From contig JAKAFL010000033.1 of the NCBI GenBank assembly GCA_021817945.1, forward strand, positions 1 through 40,970: DNA of 40,970 nt. The letters run 5' to 3'. Shown here in pieces: positions 1-8,534 of this stretch. The stretch's first letter is position 1. Each line of letters begins with the position of its first letter. A model generated the notes under the pieces. The model did not search any database and was not told the DNA's origin. It was given only the letters and a program-made list of their open reading frames with translations. The translations under genes were made by a program, and so were the position numbers. The stretch is from a bacterium. GTDB lineage: Bacteria; Verrucomicrobiota; Verrucomicrobiia; Limisphaerales; UBA11358.

Positions 1-40
1 GCCAGATACTCCCGTTTGGAGGTCAAACTCATAGTCAGGG

Positions 41-123
41 CTTCGGTAACCATGAATATGAGTCAACGTATCGGCAGACAACCTGTCCACCTCCCAGCTC
101 CGGTAACATTTAATTTGAGTCAA
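41..123. repeat. imperfect direct repeat upstream of the first glycosyltransferase
   Basis: Two 26-base stretches 57 bases apart (41-66 and 98-123) share the frame CGGTAAC followed by GAGTCAA, with about six mismatches. They may be degenerate regulator sites or the decayed edge of a longer repeat cut off by the window. Nothing else recognisable was seen in bases 1-200. Confidence 0.35.
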
Positions 124-200
124 GTCGGTGCGTGTGGCGTTTTTGCTTTATCGTTGATCCCAAGTCAGGCGCTCATTATTTTGCGTGGCAATTGAGCCGA

Positions 201-1448
201 ATGAAAATCCTAGTATCAGCCATTGCCTGCAACCCATTCCATGGCTCTGAAAGCTATTTTGGTTGGGCAGCGGTGCAATGCCTGGGCAGGCAGCACCAAT
301 TGCACGTGATCACCAGCGGACGCAACCAGGCCGACCTTGAACGGGCGCGCGTGGAGGGCATGGTGCCGGAAAACGTGCAGTTTTATTACGCAGGAACCTT
401 TCAAACGTGGCATCCCAACCGTTTGCTGGCGCGCGTTCAGAGCTGGCGCGAATATATTGTTTTCGCGCGGGACTCGCTCCGGGTGGCGCGGGAAATTGCG
501 AGCCGCGAATCCCTGGATGTGGCGCATCATGTCACCTACTCCACCTGGCGGGTGGCCTCGCCCTTGTGGCAGTTGGGAATTCCCTTTGTTTATGGCCCAA
601 TCGCCGGCAATGAACCATTCCCCTTCCGCCTGTTTCCCGTCCTGAGCTTTACCGGCGCGGGATTTGAGCTGGCCCGGAAATGTTCCAATGTTTTTTCCCG
701 CCGCCTCCCTGCGGTGCGGCAGAGTCTCCGCCGGGCAGCCCACGTGTTTGCCATAACCGAGGAATCCGAACGGATGGCGGCTGCCGTTCGTGGATCGGCC
801 GATTCCATCAGCAGGCTTTCCCCGGGGTTTTATTCGCCTGATCGGGTGGAATCCTTTGCGCGCCATGCGGTCGAAAAAAATCCGGTCGGAAAGCTCAAAA
901 TCTATGTGGCTGGCAGCCTGGGGGGACAGAAATGCATTGCCGTGGCCTTTCACGGGCTGGCGCTTGCCCGCAAGCGCGGCCTGGATTTTGAATACCTGCT
1001 CGGATCCAGCGGACCGGAAATTCCGCATCTCAAGAAACTGGCTTTGAAATTGGGTTTGGAGGGAAACATCGTTTTTGGTGGAACCATGACCCGCCAGGCT
1101 TACCAGGAAACACTCGGGCGCACCCACGTTTATCTCCTTCCCAGCATGCGCGAAACGGTGGGGTTGACCATGATGGAGGCGATGCTGGCAGGCTGCGTGC
1201 CGGTGGTGGCGGACAACGGCGGGCCGCGGGTGACGGTGACAGATGAATGCGGATTCCGCATCCCCACGGGGTCCGTAAAAACCATGGCCCGGGCGATTGC
1301 CGACATCATGATGGAACTGGACCGGGATCGAAACCGAATGATCCGCATGGGACAAGCCGCATCCAAAAGGATTGCCAGCGTGTACACCGAGAACCATTAT
1401 CTGGAAGAGGTCAATGCGGTTTACCGGCGAATCTGCAAGGGGGTTTAA
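201..1448 (+). CDS. glycosyltransferase, GT4 family
   Basis: This 415-residue protein looks like a GT-B fold, retaining glycosyltransferase that moves a sugar from a nucleotide-sugar donor to a lipid-linked glycan on the cytoplasmic face of the membrane. The N-terminal half opens with MKILVSAIACNPFHGSES, the usual first beta strand and glycine-rich loop. The C-terminal half carries the GT4 donor-site signature (SMRETVGLTMMEAMLAG, then VPVVADNGGP) with the spaced glutamates. An upstream in-frame ATG at 132 would add 23 residues unlike the family, so the ATG at 201 is chosen. No membrane segment is evident. Its neighbours on both sides are polysaccharide genes, which supports a role in exopolysaccharide assembly. 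Donor and acceptor cannot be read from the sequence. Confidence 0.85.
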   Translation: MKILVSAIACNPFHGSESYFGWAAVQCLGRQHQLHVITSGRNQADLERARVEGMVPENVQFYYAGTFQTWHPNRLLARVQSWREYIVFARDSLRVAREIASRESLDVAHHVTYSTWRVASPLWQLGIPFVYGPIAGNEPFPFRLFPVLSFTGAGFELARKCSNVFSRRLPAVRQSLRRAAHVFAITEESERMAAAVRGSADSISRLSPGFYSPDRVESFARHAVEKNPVGKLKIYVAGSLGGQKCIAVAFHGLALARKRGLDFEYLLGSSGPEIPHLKKLALKLGLEGNIVFGGTMTRQAYQETLGRTHVYLLPSMRETVGLTMMEAMLAGCVPVVADNGGPRVTVTDECGFRIPTGSVKTMARAIADIMMELDRDRNRMIRMGQAASKRIASVYTENHYLEEVNAVYRRICKGV

Positions 1449-1611
1449 CAGGCCAAAAAAACCTTTTGAAAAAAAGCGCCACTCCTGCACATTCACAGGG
1501 TTGCAATCCAGGTGCGGGCTTAAGACCAGGTGGTTGGGGCATCTGGATGCGACTTGAAAAACCAACAATCCGGGCAGGGAAAACCTTGGTGGCATGAAAT
1601 AAATTTAGAAA

Positions 1612-1644
1612 CCGCTGCCGGGCATAAAACCCGGAAACCAGCGG
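1612..1644. other. nested hairpin in the leader of the methyltransferase gene
   Basis: CCGCTG (1612-1617) pairs with CAGCGG (1639-1644), and inside it CCGGG pairs with CCCGG around an AT-rich loop. It lies about 20 bases before the start codon at 1663. No U-tract follows, so it is not a clear terminator. It may shape the 5' leader or be chance. The rest of the 1449-1662 gap shows nothing recognisable. Confidence 0.4.
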
Positions 1645-1662
1645 AAATGGCATCCGGCAATT

Positions 1663-2196
1663 ATGAAAAGAATTCTCAATGTGGCGTGTGGCGCCCAGGA
1701 CTACGGAACCGATTTTGTGGACATGTATCCCCAACGCCCCGGGGTGATCCAGTGCGACATCGAGAAAGGCCTGCCCTATGCGGACAAAACCTTTGACGAG
1801 GTTTATAGCCGCTGCTTTTTTGAGCACCTGAAGAATCCATTCAACATGCTTTTGGAAATGAAGCGGGTCACCAAGCCCGGGGGCCGGGTGCGGGTGATCA
1901 CGGACAATGGCAGTTACTGGGTCTTTGCGCTGGATAACCGGGCCCACACCGGAGGGTATGAAAAAGACGAGCACCCAGATGACCGGCACTATTCGTTTTT
2001 CACAAAAACCCATCTTCAACATCATTTCACCAAGGCAGGGCTGAAAGTGGAGGAATTAAAATTCGTGGAATACTTTTCCACCTCATGGAAAAAGCGCATG
2101 GCCTGTGTCACCGTTCAAACCCTGCTCAAGTTGACGCCCTTCAAAAACATGGCGTACGGGCGGATTGAAATATGCGGTGTGCGTCAACCGGATTAG
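1663..2196 (+). CDS. class I SAM-dependent methyltransferase (Methyltransf_11-like)
   Basis: A short (177-residue) methyltransferase of the Rossmann type. Motif I is ILNVACGAQDYG near the N-terminus. An acidic motif II region (VIQCDIEKGLPYADKTFDEV) and a post-motif block (FFEHLKNPFNMLLEMKRV, then KPGGRV) match the Methyltransf_11 pattern. The substrate is unknown. Its position between two glycosyltransferases suggests methylation of a sugar or glycan intermediate, but that is inference. It is separated from the preceding gene by 214 bases, so it may have its own promoter. It is followed by a 166-bp repeat element. Confidence 0.8.
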   Translation: MKRILNVACGAQDYGTDFVDMYPQRPGVIQCDIEKGLPYADKTFDEVYSRCFFEHLKNPFNMLLEMKRVTKPGGRVRVITDNGSYWVFALDNRAHTGGYEKDEHPDDRHYSFFTKTHLQHHFTKAGLKVEELKFVEYFSTSWKKRMACVTVQTLLKLTPFKNMAYGRIEICGVRQPD

Positions 2197-2275
2197 ATTG
2201 GCGCGCCTGAAGCCGGGCGCTGCTGGTGCCGGTAAAAAACAGGCCTGCCGGGCGCGCATTACCCGGGAAATTTTT

Positions 2276-2441
2276 AACCCGAAAAGCAAAATGGAAAAAT
2301 TCAAGATGCGGCAAGATGCTGGAGCGGAAACTCTTTGAAAAAATCGAAACCCTACCCAAAACGGTCTGGTGAAATTTTTCCAATGAGTTTCCGCCCAGTA
2401 GATTGGGGCAGATTGGCCTTTTGAATTTCGCTTTTCGGGTT
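2276..2441 (+). mobile_element. 166-bp palindromic repeat element, copy A
   Basis: The element is bounded by perfect 12-base inverted ends, AACCCGAAAAGC (2276-2287) and GCTTTTCGGGTT (2430-2441), which extend imperfectly to about 19 bases. Inside, GCGGAAACTC pairs with GAGTTTCCGC around a loop containing GGTCTGGTG. Two other copies of the same length lie at 6349-6514 (opposite strand) and 26380-26545. It encodes nothing. The right end reaches the stop codon of the minus-strand glycosyltransferase at 2441-2443. No clear target-site duplication is seen, so it may be a MITE or a large REP-like palindrome. Confidence 0.8.
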
Positions 2442-3277
2442 CAAACCCTGTTCCACCACACCGCCGTGGGTTTCTCCACGGGAATGGTGATGCGCTGGTC
2501 CGGACTTTTGAGTGTGTAGATGGAATATTGGGTCGAAGGGATTCGAAAGTGCCCTGCCCGCCATCTGCGCCACCGGTGCTGGAGAATCCAACAGGGCTTG
2601 AGCGGGACCAGCCATTTGGGCCTCATCTGGCGGGTGGCCTCCATTTCACGGATGGCATTCGGCTTCAAATTCATATTCTCACCGGTATCGGCAAAAACCG
2701 CCACAAATTCGGGGCAAACCGCCATGGGCACACGGTTTTTCAGAAGAGTCAAAAACCAATGAAAATCCCCCAGATCGCGCCAGCGCGCATCAAACCACAG
2801 CCCTCTTTCATGAATCACCTTGCGCCGGATGAATACAGAACTGGTCAGAATGGGAAAACGGAACCAGACATGCCGGCGGTCAGGCACCATCAAATGGCGG
2901 TGGCAAATATATTGACCCTCCGCGTCCGTGATCACACTGCCCGCCAATGCAACTTCCACAGTGGGGTTCTTGGCAAAAAAGGACTCCACGGATTTCAACG
3001 CGCCGGGCAAATACTGCTCATCGCAGTTCAGGTAGGCCAGAATATCCCCCGAGGCACGACGATAACCACGGTTGACGGCATCGTACATCCCGCTGTCCTT
3101 TTCAATAACGGCGGTCACCCGGCGGTCCTGCGGCAGCCAGTTCCGCGTATCATCATCCGAGCAGGAATCCTGCACAATGTGTTCCACCTGCACACCCTGC
3201 TGGTCTGCCACGGACGCAATGCAAAGCCTCAACCAGGCAGAGCTTCTGAAACTGGGCGTGATAATCGAAAATTTCAT
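2441..3277 (-). CDS. glycosyltransferase, GT2 family (WcaE-like)
   Basis: The 278-residue protein has the GT-A, family 2 layout. The N-terminus MKFSIITPSFRSS is the first strand of the nucleotide-binding fold, followed by HIVQDSCSDDDT. SGMYDAVNRGYRRASGD and LAYLNCDEQ supply the acidic region that usually binds the metal and nucleotide sugar. GDFHWFLTLLKN resembles the acceptor-side block seen in colanic-acid-type enzymes. A TTG two codons upstream is possible, but the ATG at 3277 is preferred. It is transcribed against the preceding genes and downstream of nadE on the same strand. Its stop codon lies at the very edge of repeat copy A. Confidence 0.85.
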   Translation of the reverse strand: MKFSIITPSFRSSAWLRLCIASVADQQGVQVEHIVQDSCSDDDTRNWLPQDRRVTAVIEKDSGMYDAVNRGYRRASGDILAYLNCDEQYLPGALKSVESFFAKNPTVEVALAGSVITDAEGQYICHRHLMVPDRRHVWFRFPILTSSVFIRRKVIHERGLWFDARWRDLGDFHWFLTLLKNRVPMAVCPEFVAVFADTGENMNLKPNAIREMEATRQMRPKWLVPLKPCWILQHRWRRWRAGHFRIPSTQYSIYTLKSPDQRITIPVEKPTAVWWNRV

Positions 3278-3338
3278 GTGCAAATGAAGATTAGGCGGAG
3301 ATTCTTATCAAAGGGTCCGGCGCATTTTTTCGGAATTC

Positions 3339-4988
3339 TCAAGGAGAGGCCTTGAACCTTTGGGCGATTGGTATTTGCCGCCCCATGCCAAACGCCCGGG
3401 GCGACACCTTCAGGGCGGGCGCAGCCTGCCTTCGCTTGTACTCCGTATGGCTGATTTTATTGATGATATCCGAGACCACTTCAGGAGGCGCCTCATCGTT
3501 CACAATGGCTGATTTTTTATCGTGGTGGACAATGTATTTCTGAATGATGCGGTCCAGGACCGGGTATGGAGGCAGGGAATCCTGATCCATCTGATTGGGG
3601 CGCAATTCCGCGCTCGGAGGCTTGGTGATGGAGGATGGCGGGATAACCGCCTGCCGTTGGTTCACCCAGTTGGCCAGGCGGTAAACTTCTGTTTTTAAAA
3701 CATCCGCAATCGGCGCCAACGCCCCATTCATGTCTCCATACAATGTGCAATAACCCACGGCCATCTCAGACTTGTTGCCGGTGGTCAGCACCAGGGACCC
3801 GAATTTATTGGAGAGAGCCATCAGGGTGATCCCCCGGAGACGGGATTGCAGGTTTTCCTCGGCTTCATTCGGCGGCCGCCCGGCAAAAGCTGGGGCCAGG
3901 GTTTTTTCCATCATTTCAAAAGCCGGCTCAATGGGAATGGTTTGAAGATGAATGCCCAGGTTCCGGGCCAGATCGGATGCATCAGACAAGCTGCCCGGGC
4001 TGGAAAATCGGGCGGGCATGGCCACCCCGGTGACCTTGTCGGGCCCCAAGGCGTGGGCGGCAATGCATGCGACCACTGCGGAATCAATGCCCCCGGAGAG
4101 ACCCAGGATGACCGATTGAAAACCGCATTTGTGGACATAGTCACGCAAACCCAGCGACAGAGCCTCAAATAAAAGCTTCTCAGGAGGCTGGAAAGACGGC
4201 TTTGGGATACAATGGGAATCCCCATTGAAAAGATCCACCAGAAGGGTGTCTTCCTCAAAGCCCTTGCCCAGGGAGAGAATCTCACCGCGGCCATTTAAGG
4301 CGGAGCTGTGACCATCAAAAATCAACTCGTCGTTGCCCCCGACAGCATTGACCTGAGCCAGCGGCACGCCTTCATCCCTGGCCACCTGCTGGAGCATTGC
4401 CAAACGGGTTGTCTCCTTGCCCAAATGCCAGGGAGATGCGGAAAGATTGAGTATGACTTGTGCACCCGCTTGGATTAATTCACGGACAGGATCTCTCCGG
4501 TACCGTCTTTCAGGCCAGAAATCCTCGTCATTCCAAATATCCTCGCAAATGGTGATGCCGATCCGAATGCCCTTCCACTCAAAAATACCAGGGCGGGCGC
4601 CGGGTTCAAAGTAGCGATCTTCATCAAACACATCGTAGGTGGGCAGCAGGCACTTGGTGGTTTGCCAGGCCACTTTGCCTTCATGAAGCACTGAAACCGC
4701 ATTCGTGAGGGGGCGTCCAGGACGAATTGGATTAATGCCGGCATGCCCCACCGCCAACGGAACCGACCCAACTGACTCCGCAGTTTCAGCCAGAGTGGCA
4801 GCATTTGCCTCGATGAAATCCTCTCTCAACAGCAAATCACGGGGGGGATAGCCGCAGAGGAACAACTCCGGGGCTATGACAAACTCCGCGCCGCGCGCCA
4901 CCGCCTCCCTGTAAGCGGCCAGCAACTTTTCGCGATTGGCAGCAAAAGCGCCTATGGTCGGATTGAGTTGGAGCAAACCAATGATCAC
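3339..4988 (-). CDS. nadE: glutamine-dependent NAD+ synthetase
   Basis: NadE amidates deamido-NAD+ to NAD+ in the cytoplasm, the last step of NAD synthesis, using ammonia from glutamine. The 549-residue protein has the two-domain form. An N-terminal nitrilase-type glutaminase domain shows its triad in VIAPELFLCGYPPRD (Glu), TTKCLLPTYDVFDED (Lys) and ICEDIWNDEDFW (Cys). The C-terminal synthetase domain has the P-loop LGLSGGIDSAVV and the block LTTGNKSEMAVGYCTLYGD. The C-terminus (EYKRRQAAPALKVSPRAFG) is typical. The start codon is GTG. It lies between two glycosyltransferase genes on the same strand with 50-60 base gaps, so co-transcription is likely although the function is general. Confidence 0.95.
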   Translation of the reverse strand: MIIGLLQLNPTIGAFAANREKLLAAYREAVARGAEFVIAPELFLCGYPPRDLLLREDFIEANAATLAETAESVGSVPLAVGHAGINPIRPGRPLTNAVSVLHEGKVAWQTTKCLLPTYDVFDEDRYFEPGARPGIFEWKGIRIGITICEDIWNDEDFWPERRYRRDPVRELIQAGAQVILNLSASPWHLGKETTRLAMLQQVARDEGVPLAQVNAVGGNDELIFDGHSSALNGRGEILSLGKGFEEDTLLVDLFNGDSHCIPKPSFQPPEKLLFEALSLGLRDYVHKCGFQSVILGLSGGIDSAVVACIAAHALGPDKVTGVAMPARFSSPGSLSDASDLARNLGIHLQTIPIEPAFEMMEKTLAPAFAGRPPNEAEENLQSRLRGITLMALSNKFGSLVLTTGNKSEMAVGYCTLYGDMNGALAPIADVLKTEVYRLANWVNQRQAVIPPSSITKPPSAELRPNQMDQDSLPPYPVLDRIIQKYIVHHDKKSAIVNDEAPPEVVSDIINKISHTEYKRRQAAPALKVSPRAFGMGRQIPIAQRFKASP

Positions 4989-5043
4989 GCCGCCAGAAGG
5001 TAAGCCTTATCCAGGCTTTCTCAAACCAAGAAATTGACACATT

Positions 5044-6288
5044 TCACGCCGTATCCACCCCATGCAGTATGCCCGCCAAATTTTTAAGATAGGTGTCCAG
5101 TTTGAATCGCGCGATAAAATTGGACCGCAGGATTCCACTGATGTCCTGGTCCGCGAGACGCAGCAATGCATCGGCAACCTGGGTGGGAGATTGAATATCA
5201 ACAAGACCGGGGTAGGCTGATGGAAGGATATCGGCCAATGAGCGCCAGGAGGTGGTGATGACTGGCAGGCCAAAAGCCATGGCTTCCACCACCACAAGGC
5301 CGAAACTTTCCGCATGGTAATAGGTGGGAAAACAAAAAAAATCGTTTTCTATAAAAACCTGGCGCTTGCGTTCGCCACTGACAAAGCCAAGATAGGTTAT
5401 ACGCACACGGGAAGCGGGATTTGAACCAACCCCGGCGATCTTCTGATCAAACTCGGCCCGTTCCTCACTGGTGACAAATTCCCCAGCCACGGAAAGGTGC
5501 AGTCGAAGTGGTGATCCGGTATCGCCCAGCAATTCACCGGCCCGGATCACCCCATCCACGGCATCAAAAAGTCCTTTTTCCCTCATGCAGTGGGCCAGAT
5601 AAAGGATTTTTAGAGTGGAAGGACCCTCCTCATCCTTAACCGTTAGGGAAGTCGGGAGACTTTGATTGCTCATCAAACTGGCGCGGGCGGCTAAGCGCGC
5701 CCTCCTGCGGGGCATGATGGTTTCATCAAAATCCGGGCATGGATCAGGAATGCCGCAAGGAAGGATTTGAATACGGCTTGATAAAAATTTCTCGGCATCA
5801 GCCACGGTGTGTTTGGACAGGACAATGCTCAAATCCACTGGTTTGAAGAGGCGATAGGTAATCGAGCGCAGATGGATATTACAGTAAAATTCCAACCATT
5901 TGGCCAGACCAGCGGCGTGCCAATGAAAAATCAGTTTTTTGAAGAACGGCCTGCAAATCAACATGATGAGCCAATCCCGGTAAAGGGCATTTTTTTTGCC
6001 AGGCGCTGGCACATAATAAAGGGAAGTCACACCGTGCCGGAACCGAATCCAAATGGCCTGAAGACAAAACCAAAAAATGAGGAAGAGTTTGGCGGCTTGA
6101 AATTCCCCCACGTCAGCCAGGTCCCTCGAAAAACGGGCATTGACGTGGTAACACTGGATTCCCTCCACCAAAGGCCTGGAACTGGAAGGGTGGCGCACAT
6201 CGCCGCCGAACCCGTCCAGCATGAGTTTGACCATGTAGCTTTGGCCGTGATGCGGCGGGGGAATATGCGCAAAAACAAGCAGTTTCAT
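5044..6288 (-). CDS. glycosyltransferase, GT4 family
   Basis: The 414-residue GT-B enzyme starts with MKLLVFAHIPPPHHGQS, a typical first strand and glycine/histidine-rich loop. A central stretch (LKILYLAHCMREKGLFD) opens the donor-binding domain. The signature FPTYYHAESFGLVVVEAM, followed by GLPVITT, holds the paired glutamates of GT4. A longer reading frame extends upstream to 6387, but that part runs into repeat copy B and lacks family similarity, so the ATG at 6288 is chosen. It is the first gene of the minus-strand block with nadE and the GT2 gene and probably shares a promoter region with the divergent gene at 6574. Confidence 0.85.
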   Translation of the reverse strand: MKLLVFAHIPPPHHGQSYMVKLMLDGFGGDVRHPSSSRPLVEGIQCYHVNARFSRDLADVGEFQAAKLFLIFWFCLQAIWIRFRHGVTSLYYVPAPGKKNALYRDWLIMLICRPFFKKLIFHWHAAGLAKWLEFYCNIHLRSITYRLFKPVDLSIVLSKHTVADAEKFLSSRIQILPCGIPDPCPDFDETIMPRRRARLAARASLMSNQSLPTSLTVKDEEGPSTLKILYLAHCMREKGLFDAVDGVIRAGELLGDTGSPLRLHLSVAGEFVTSEERAEFDQKIAGVGSNPASRVRITYLGFVSGERKRQVFIENDFFCFPTYYHAESFGLVVVEAMAFGLPVITTSWRSLADILPSAYPGLVDIQSPTQVADALLRLADQDISGILRSNFIARFKLDTYLKNLAGILHGVDTA

Positions 6289-6348
6289 GAATGCGAGCAG
6301 CCTGGTGAATGTGGGGCAAGGCACGATGGAAAGGAAGGATTTTCGGTT

Positions 6349-6514
6349 AACCCAAAAAACGGAAATCAAAAGTCCAATCTGCCCCAATCTACTGGGCGCA
6401 TTCTCTTTGGAAAAATCTCACCAGACCGCTTCGGGTAGGGGTTCGATCTTTCCAAAGAGTTTCTGCTCCAGCATCTTGCCGCATCTGGACCTTTTCCATT
6501 TCGCTTTTCGGGTT
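6349..6514 (-). mobile_element. 166-bp palindromic repeat element, copy B
   Basis: This copy is in the opposite orientation to copy A and has the same length. The end at 6503-6514 is the perfect GCTTTTCGGGTT. The other end (AACCCAAAAAAC at 6349-6360) has diverged. The internal stem CTCTTTGG/CCAAAGAG is kept around the GGTCTGGTG-type loop. It occupies most of the 285-base gap between two divergent genes (5044-6288 minus, 6574-7362 plus), so it lies where their promoters should be. Confidence 0.8.
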
Positions 6515-6573
6515 AAAACCTGGGGCCAAGGCTGGTCTTTTCGGAGGGTTGGTTTATTCTTGGCCTTCTAATC

Positions 6574-7362
6574 ATGATGGTAAAAAAGGTCAATGTGCTG
6601 GGGGTTGGCATCAGTGTGTTAAACCTGGCATCAGCGGTGACGTGGGTGGCAGGGGCGCTGGCCGGGCGGCGAAAGCATTACATTTGCGTGACCGGGGTTC
6701 ATGGGGTCATGGAAGCGCAAGAGAATGACCAGTTCCGGTCCATTTTAAACCACGCAGGCCTTTGCACTCCGGATGGCATGCCCATGGTTTGGGCCGGGCG
6801 GCTGCAAGGTCATACAGAAATGGGCCGGGTGTATGGGCCGGATTTAATGCTGGCAGTTTGCGAATGGGGCCAGACAGAGAACATCCGGCACTTTTTTTTG
6901 GGCGGAGCTCCGGGTGTGGCTGGGGATTTGGCGTTCAATTTGAAGACGAAGTATCCCAAATTGGTGGTGGCAGGGACCTACACGCCTCCATTCAGGCCGC
7001 TCACAAACGAAGAGCAAAAGGCTTTGGCGGATTTGGTGGCTTCCTGCCGTCCGGACATCATATGGGTGGGATTGAGCACCCCCAAACAGGAGCGGTTCAT
7101 GGTTGAAAACCTGGACCGGCTGGAAACCACCCTGATGGTGGGGGTGGGGGCGGCTTTTGACTTTCACAGTGGCCGCGTGCGACAGGCGCCGCGATGGATT
7201 CAGCGGTCCGGCCTGGAATGGCTTTTCCGGTTTATTCAGGAACCGCGCAGGCTCGCGGGCCGCTATATTCGAAACAATCCCCGTTTTGTCTGGTTTTTTC
7301 TGGGACAGTGGCTGGGTTGGAGGAAATATTCCAGCCCGGAGGGGGACAGCGGCAGATTTTGA
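6574..7362 (+). CDS. WecG/TagA/CpsF-family glycosyltransferase (GT26)
   Basis: The enzyme probably adds the second sugar, typically a ManNAc-type residue, to a polyprenyl-linked primer on the inner membrane face. The 262-residue protein shows the family blocks in order: VNVLGVGISVLNL at the start, HYICVTGVHGVMEA, LCTPDGMPMVWAGR with the catalytic aspartate region, RVYGPDLMLAVCE, HFFLGGAPGVAGDL, VGLSTPKQERF, VGVGAAFDFHSGRVRQAP and the C-terminal GLEWLFRFIQEPRRLAGRY. The C-terminal basic, aromatic segment is thought to attach the family to membranes. Length is normal. Two adjacent ATG codons begin the gene and the first is given. It leads a plus-strand run through exosortase and the initiating transferase. 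Confidence 0.92.
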   Translation: MMVKKVNVLGVGISVLNLASAVTWVAGALAGRRKHYICVTGVHGVMEAQENDQFRSILNHAGLCTPDGMPMVWAGRLQGHTEMGRVYGPDLMLAVCEWGQTENIRHFFLGGAPGVAGDLAFNLKTKYPKLVVAGTYTPPFRPLTNEEQKALADLVASCRPDIIWVGLSTPKQERFMVENLDRLETTLMVGVGAAFDFHSGRVRQAPRWIQRSGLEWLFRFIQEPRRLAGRYIRNNPRFVWFFLGQWLGWRKYSSPEGDSGRF

Positions 7363-7415
7363 CACCCTTTTAGGTTGAGCCGCGTCTGCTTTGCTGATAA
7401 AAGCTTTAGGCTTGA

Positions 7416-8534
7416 ATGGCAGATACCGAAGCAAAGGCAGGACTGCGGCAGCCGCCCATTGGAGGCGTACTCTGGCCACATGAACTTGGTTTTTTGGGCC
7501 TTTTGGCAGTGGCCTATTATTATACCGGCTCCCAATTCAGGGGTGGCGGTTCCATGCCCCTTTATCTGTTTGGCGCCGCGCTGGTGGCAGCCGTGGGCGT
7601 GCTGATTTATCGTTGCCAGGAGCAGTGGAGTAAGCTTCCAAACCGCGCCTTTTTCCTGCTCCTGACCACTGCCTGGGTTCTCCTTTTCGCATTTTTTGGC
7701 AATGCCACACTTGGTTATATTTCCACCCATTCCCTTTTTGCCTGGTTGTTTGATATTTACACCTCGCCACTGGCGGATGACCAGCATGGGTTGTTGATTC
7801 CATTTGTGGTGCTGGTTCTTTTCTGGTGGCGGCGCAATGAATTAGTGGCGGGCAAATTGGCATTTTGGTGGCCGGCATCCCTGGTGGTTTTGGCTGCTTT
7901 GGCCACCCATCTTTTGGGGTTTGTGGTTCAGGAAACGAAATTGTCTCTCATTGCCTTCCTGATCGGACTTTTTGGCCTGGCCGGTCTGGCTTGGGGCAGG
8001 CACTGGATGAAAACCAGTCTTTTTCCATTTTTATTCCTGCTCTTTTGCTACCCGGCGGGCGATGCGGCCAATTGGCTCACCCTCCGCCTGCGGCTCATGG
8101 TTTCATGGATTGTTTACATGATCGGCCACCTGGGCCTGGCTCCCGACCTGGTGCGCGATGGCACGCAGATTTTTGACGCCGACCACACCTTTGCCTTTGA
8201 AGTGGCTGCGGCCTGCAGCGGCATTCACAGCATGGTGGCCCTGCTGGCGCTCACCACCATCTATGGTTTTATCCATTTTAAAAACCCCTGGAAACGCTTT
8301 GCCCTCATTCTCTCCGCCGTGCCACTGGCCGTGGCGGGAAACGTGGTGAGGCTCTCCTTCACCATTTTCATGGCAGAAACCTTCGGGCAGGATGCGGGAA
8401 AAGCGGTGGAAAATAAATTTGGCTTTATCACCATCCTGGTGGCCATCCTTTGCATGATCATGCTCTCGCGCTGGCTGGAAAATCTTGGCAACGACAAGCC
8501 GCAACCCGCGGCCCAAGGTGGAAACCCTGCATGA
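7416..8534 (+). CDS. exosortase (exosortase/archaeosortase family)
   Basis: Exosortases are multi-spanning inner-membrane cysteine transpeptidases that process PEP-CTERM sorting signals and are encoded with exopolysaccharide genes. This 372-residue protein has about eight hydrophobic segments. It carries the HGLLIPF block and the catalytic region FEVAAACSGIHS with Cys267. The loop GNVVRLSF provides Arg312. The third catalytic position, usually His in a H-x3-G setting, reads ENKFG here (Glu332), with no nearby His. The enzyme may therefore be a variant subclass. Its stop overlaps the ATG of the EpsI-like gene (ATGA at 8531). No PEP-CTERM protein is found in the window. Confidence 0.9.
   Translation: MADTEAKAGLRQPPIGGVLWPHELGFLGLLAVAYYYTGSQFRGGGSMPLYLFGAALVAAVGVLIYRCQEQWSKLPNRAFFLLLTTAWVLLFAFFGNATLGYISTHSLFAWLFDIYTSPLADDQHGLLIPFVVLVLFWWRRNELVAGKLAFWWPASLVVLAALATHLLGFVVQETKLSLIAFLIGLFGLAGLAWGRHWMKTSLFPFLFLLFCYPAGDAANWLTLRLRLMVSWIVYMIGHLGLAPDLVRDGTQIFDADHTFAFEVAAACSGIHSMVALLALTTIYGFIHFKNPWKRFALILSAVPLAVAGNVVRLSFTIFMAETFGQDAGKAVENKFGFITILVAILCMIMLSRWLENLGNDKPQPAAQGGNPA

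Noticed and set aside
216..1595. Long minus-strand open frame opposite the first glycosyltransferase
   Set aside because: It is antisense to a clear GT4 gene, rich in His/Pro/Gly as expected of a shadow frame, and has no recognisable domain.
2430..2445. GGGTTCAAACC resembling a tRNA T-loop
   Set aside because: It is the end of the 166-bp repeat. No acceptor stem, anticodon or D-arm can be built around it, and no tRNA was found elsewhere in the window.
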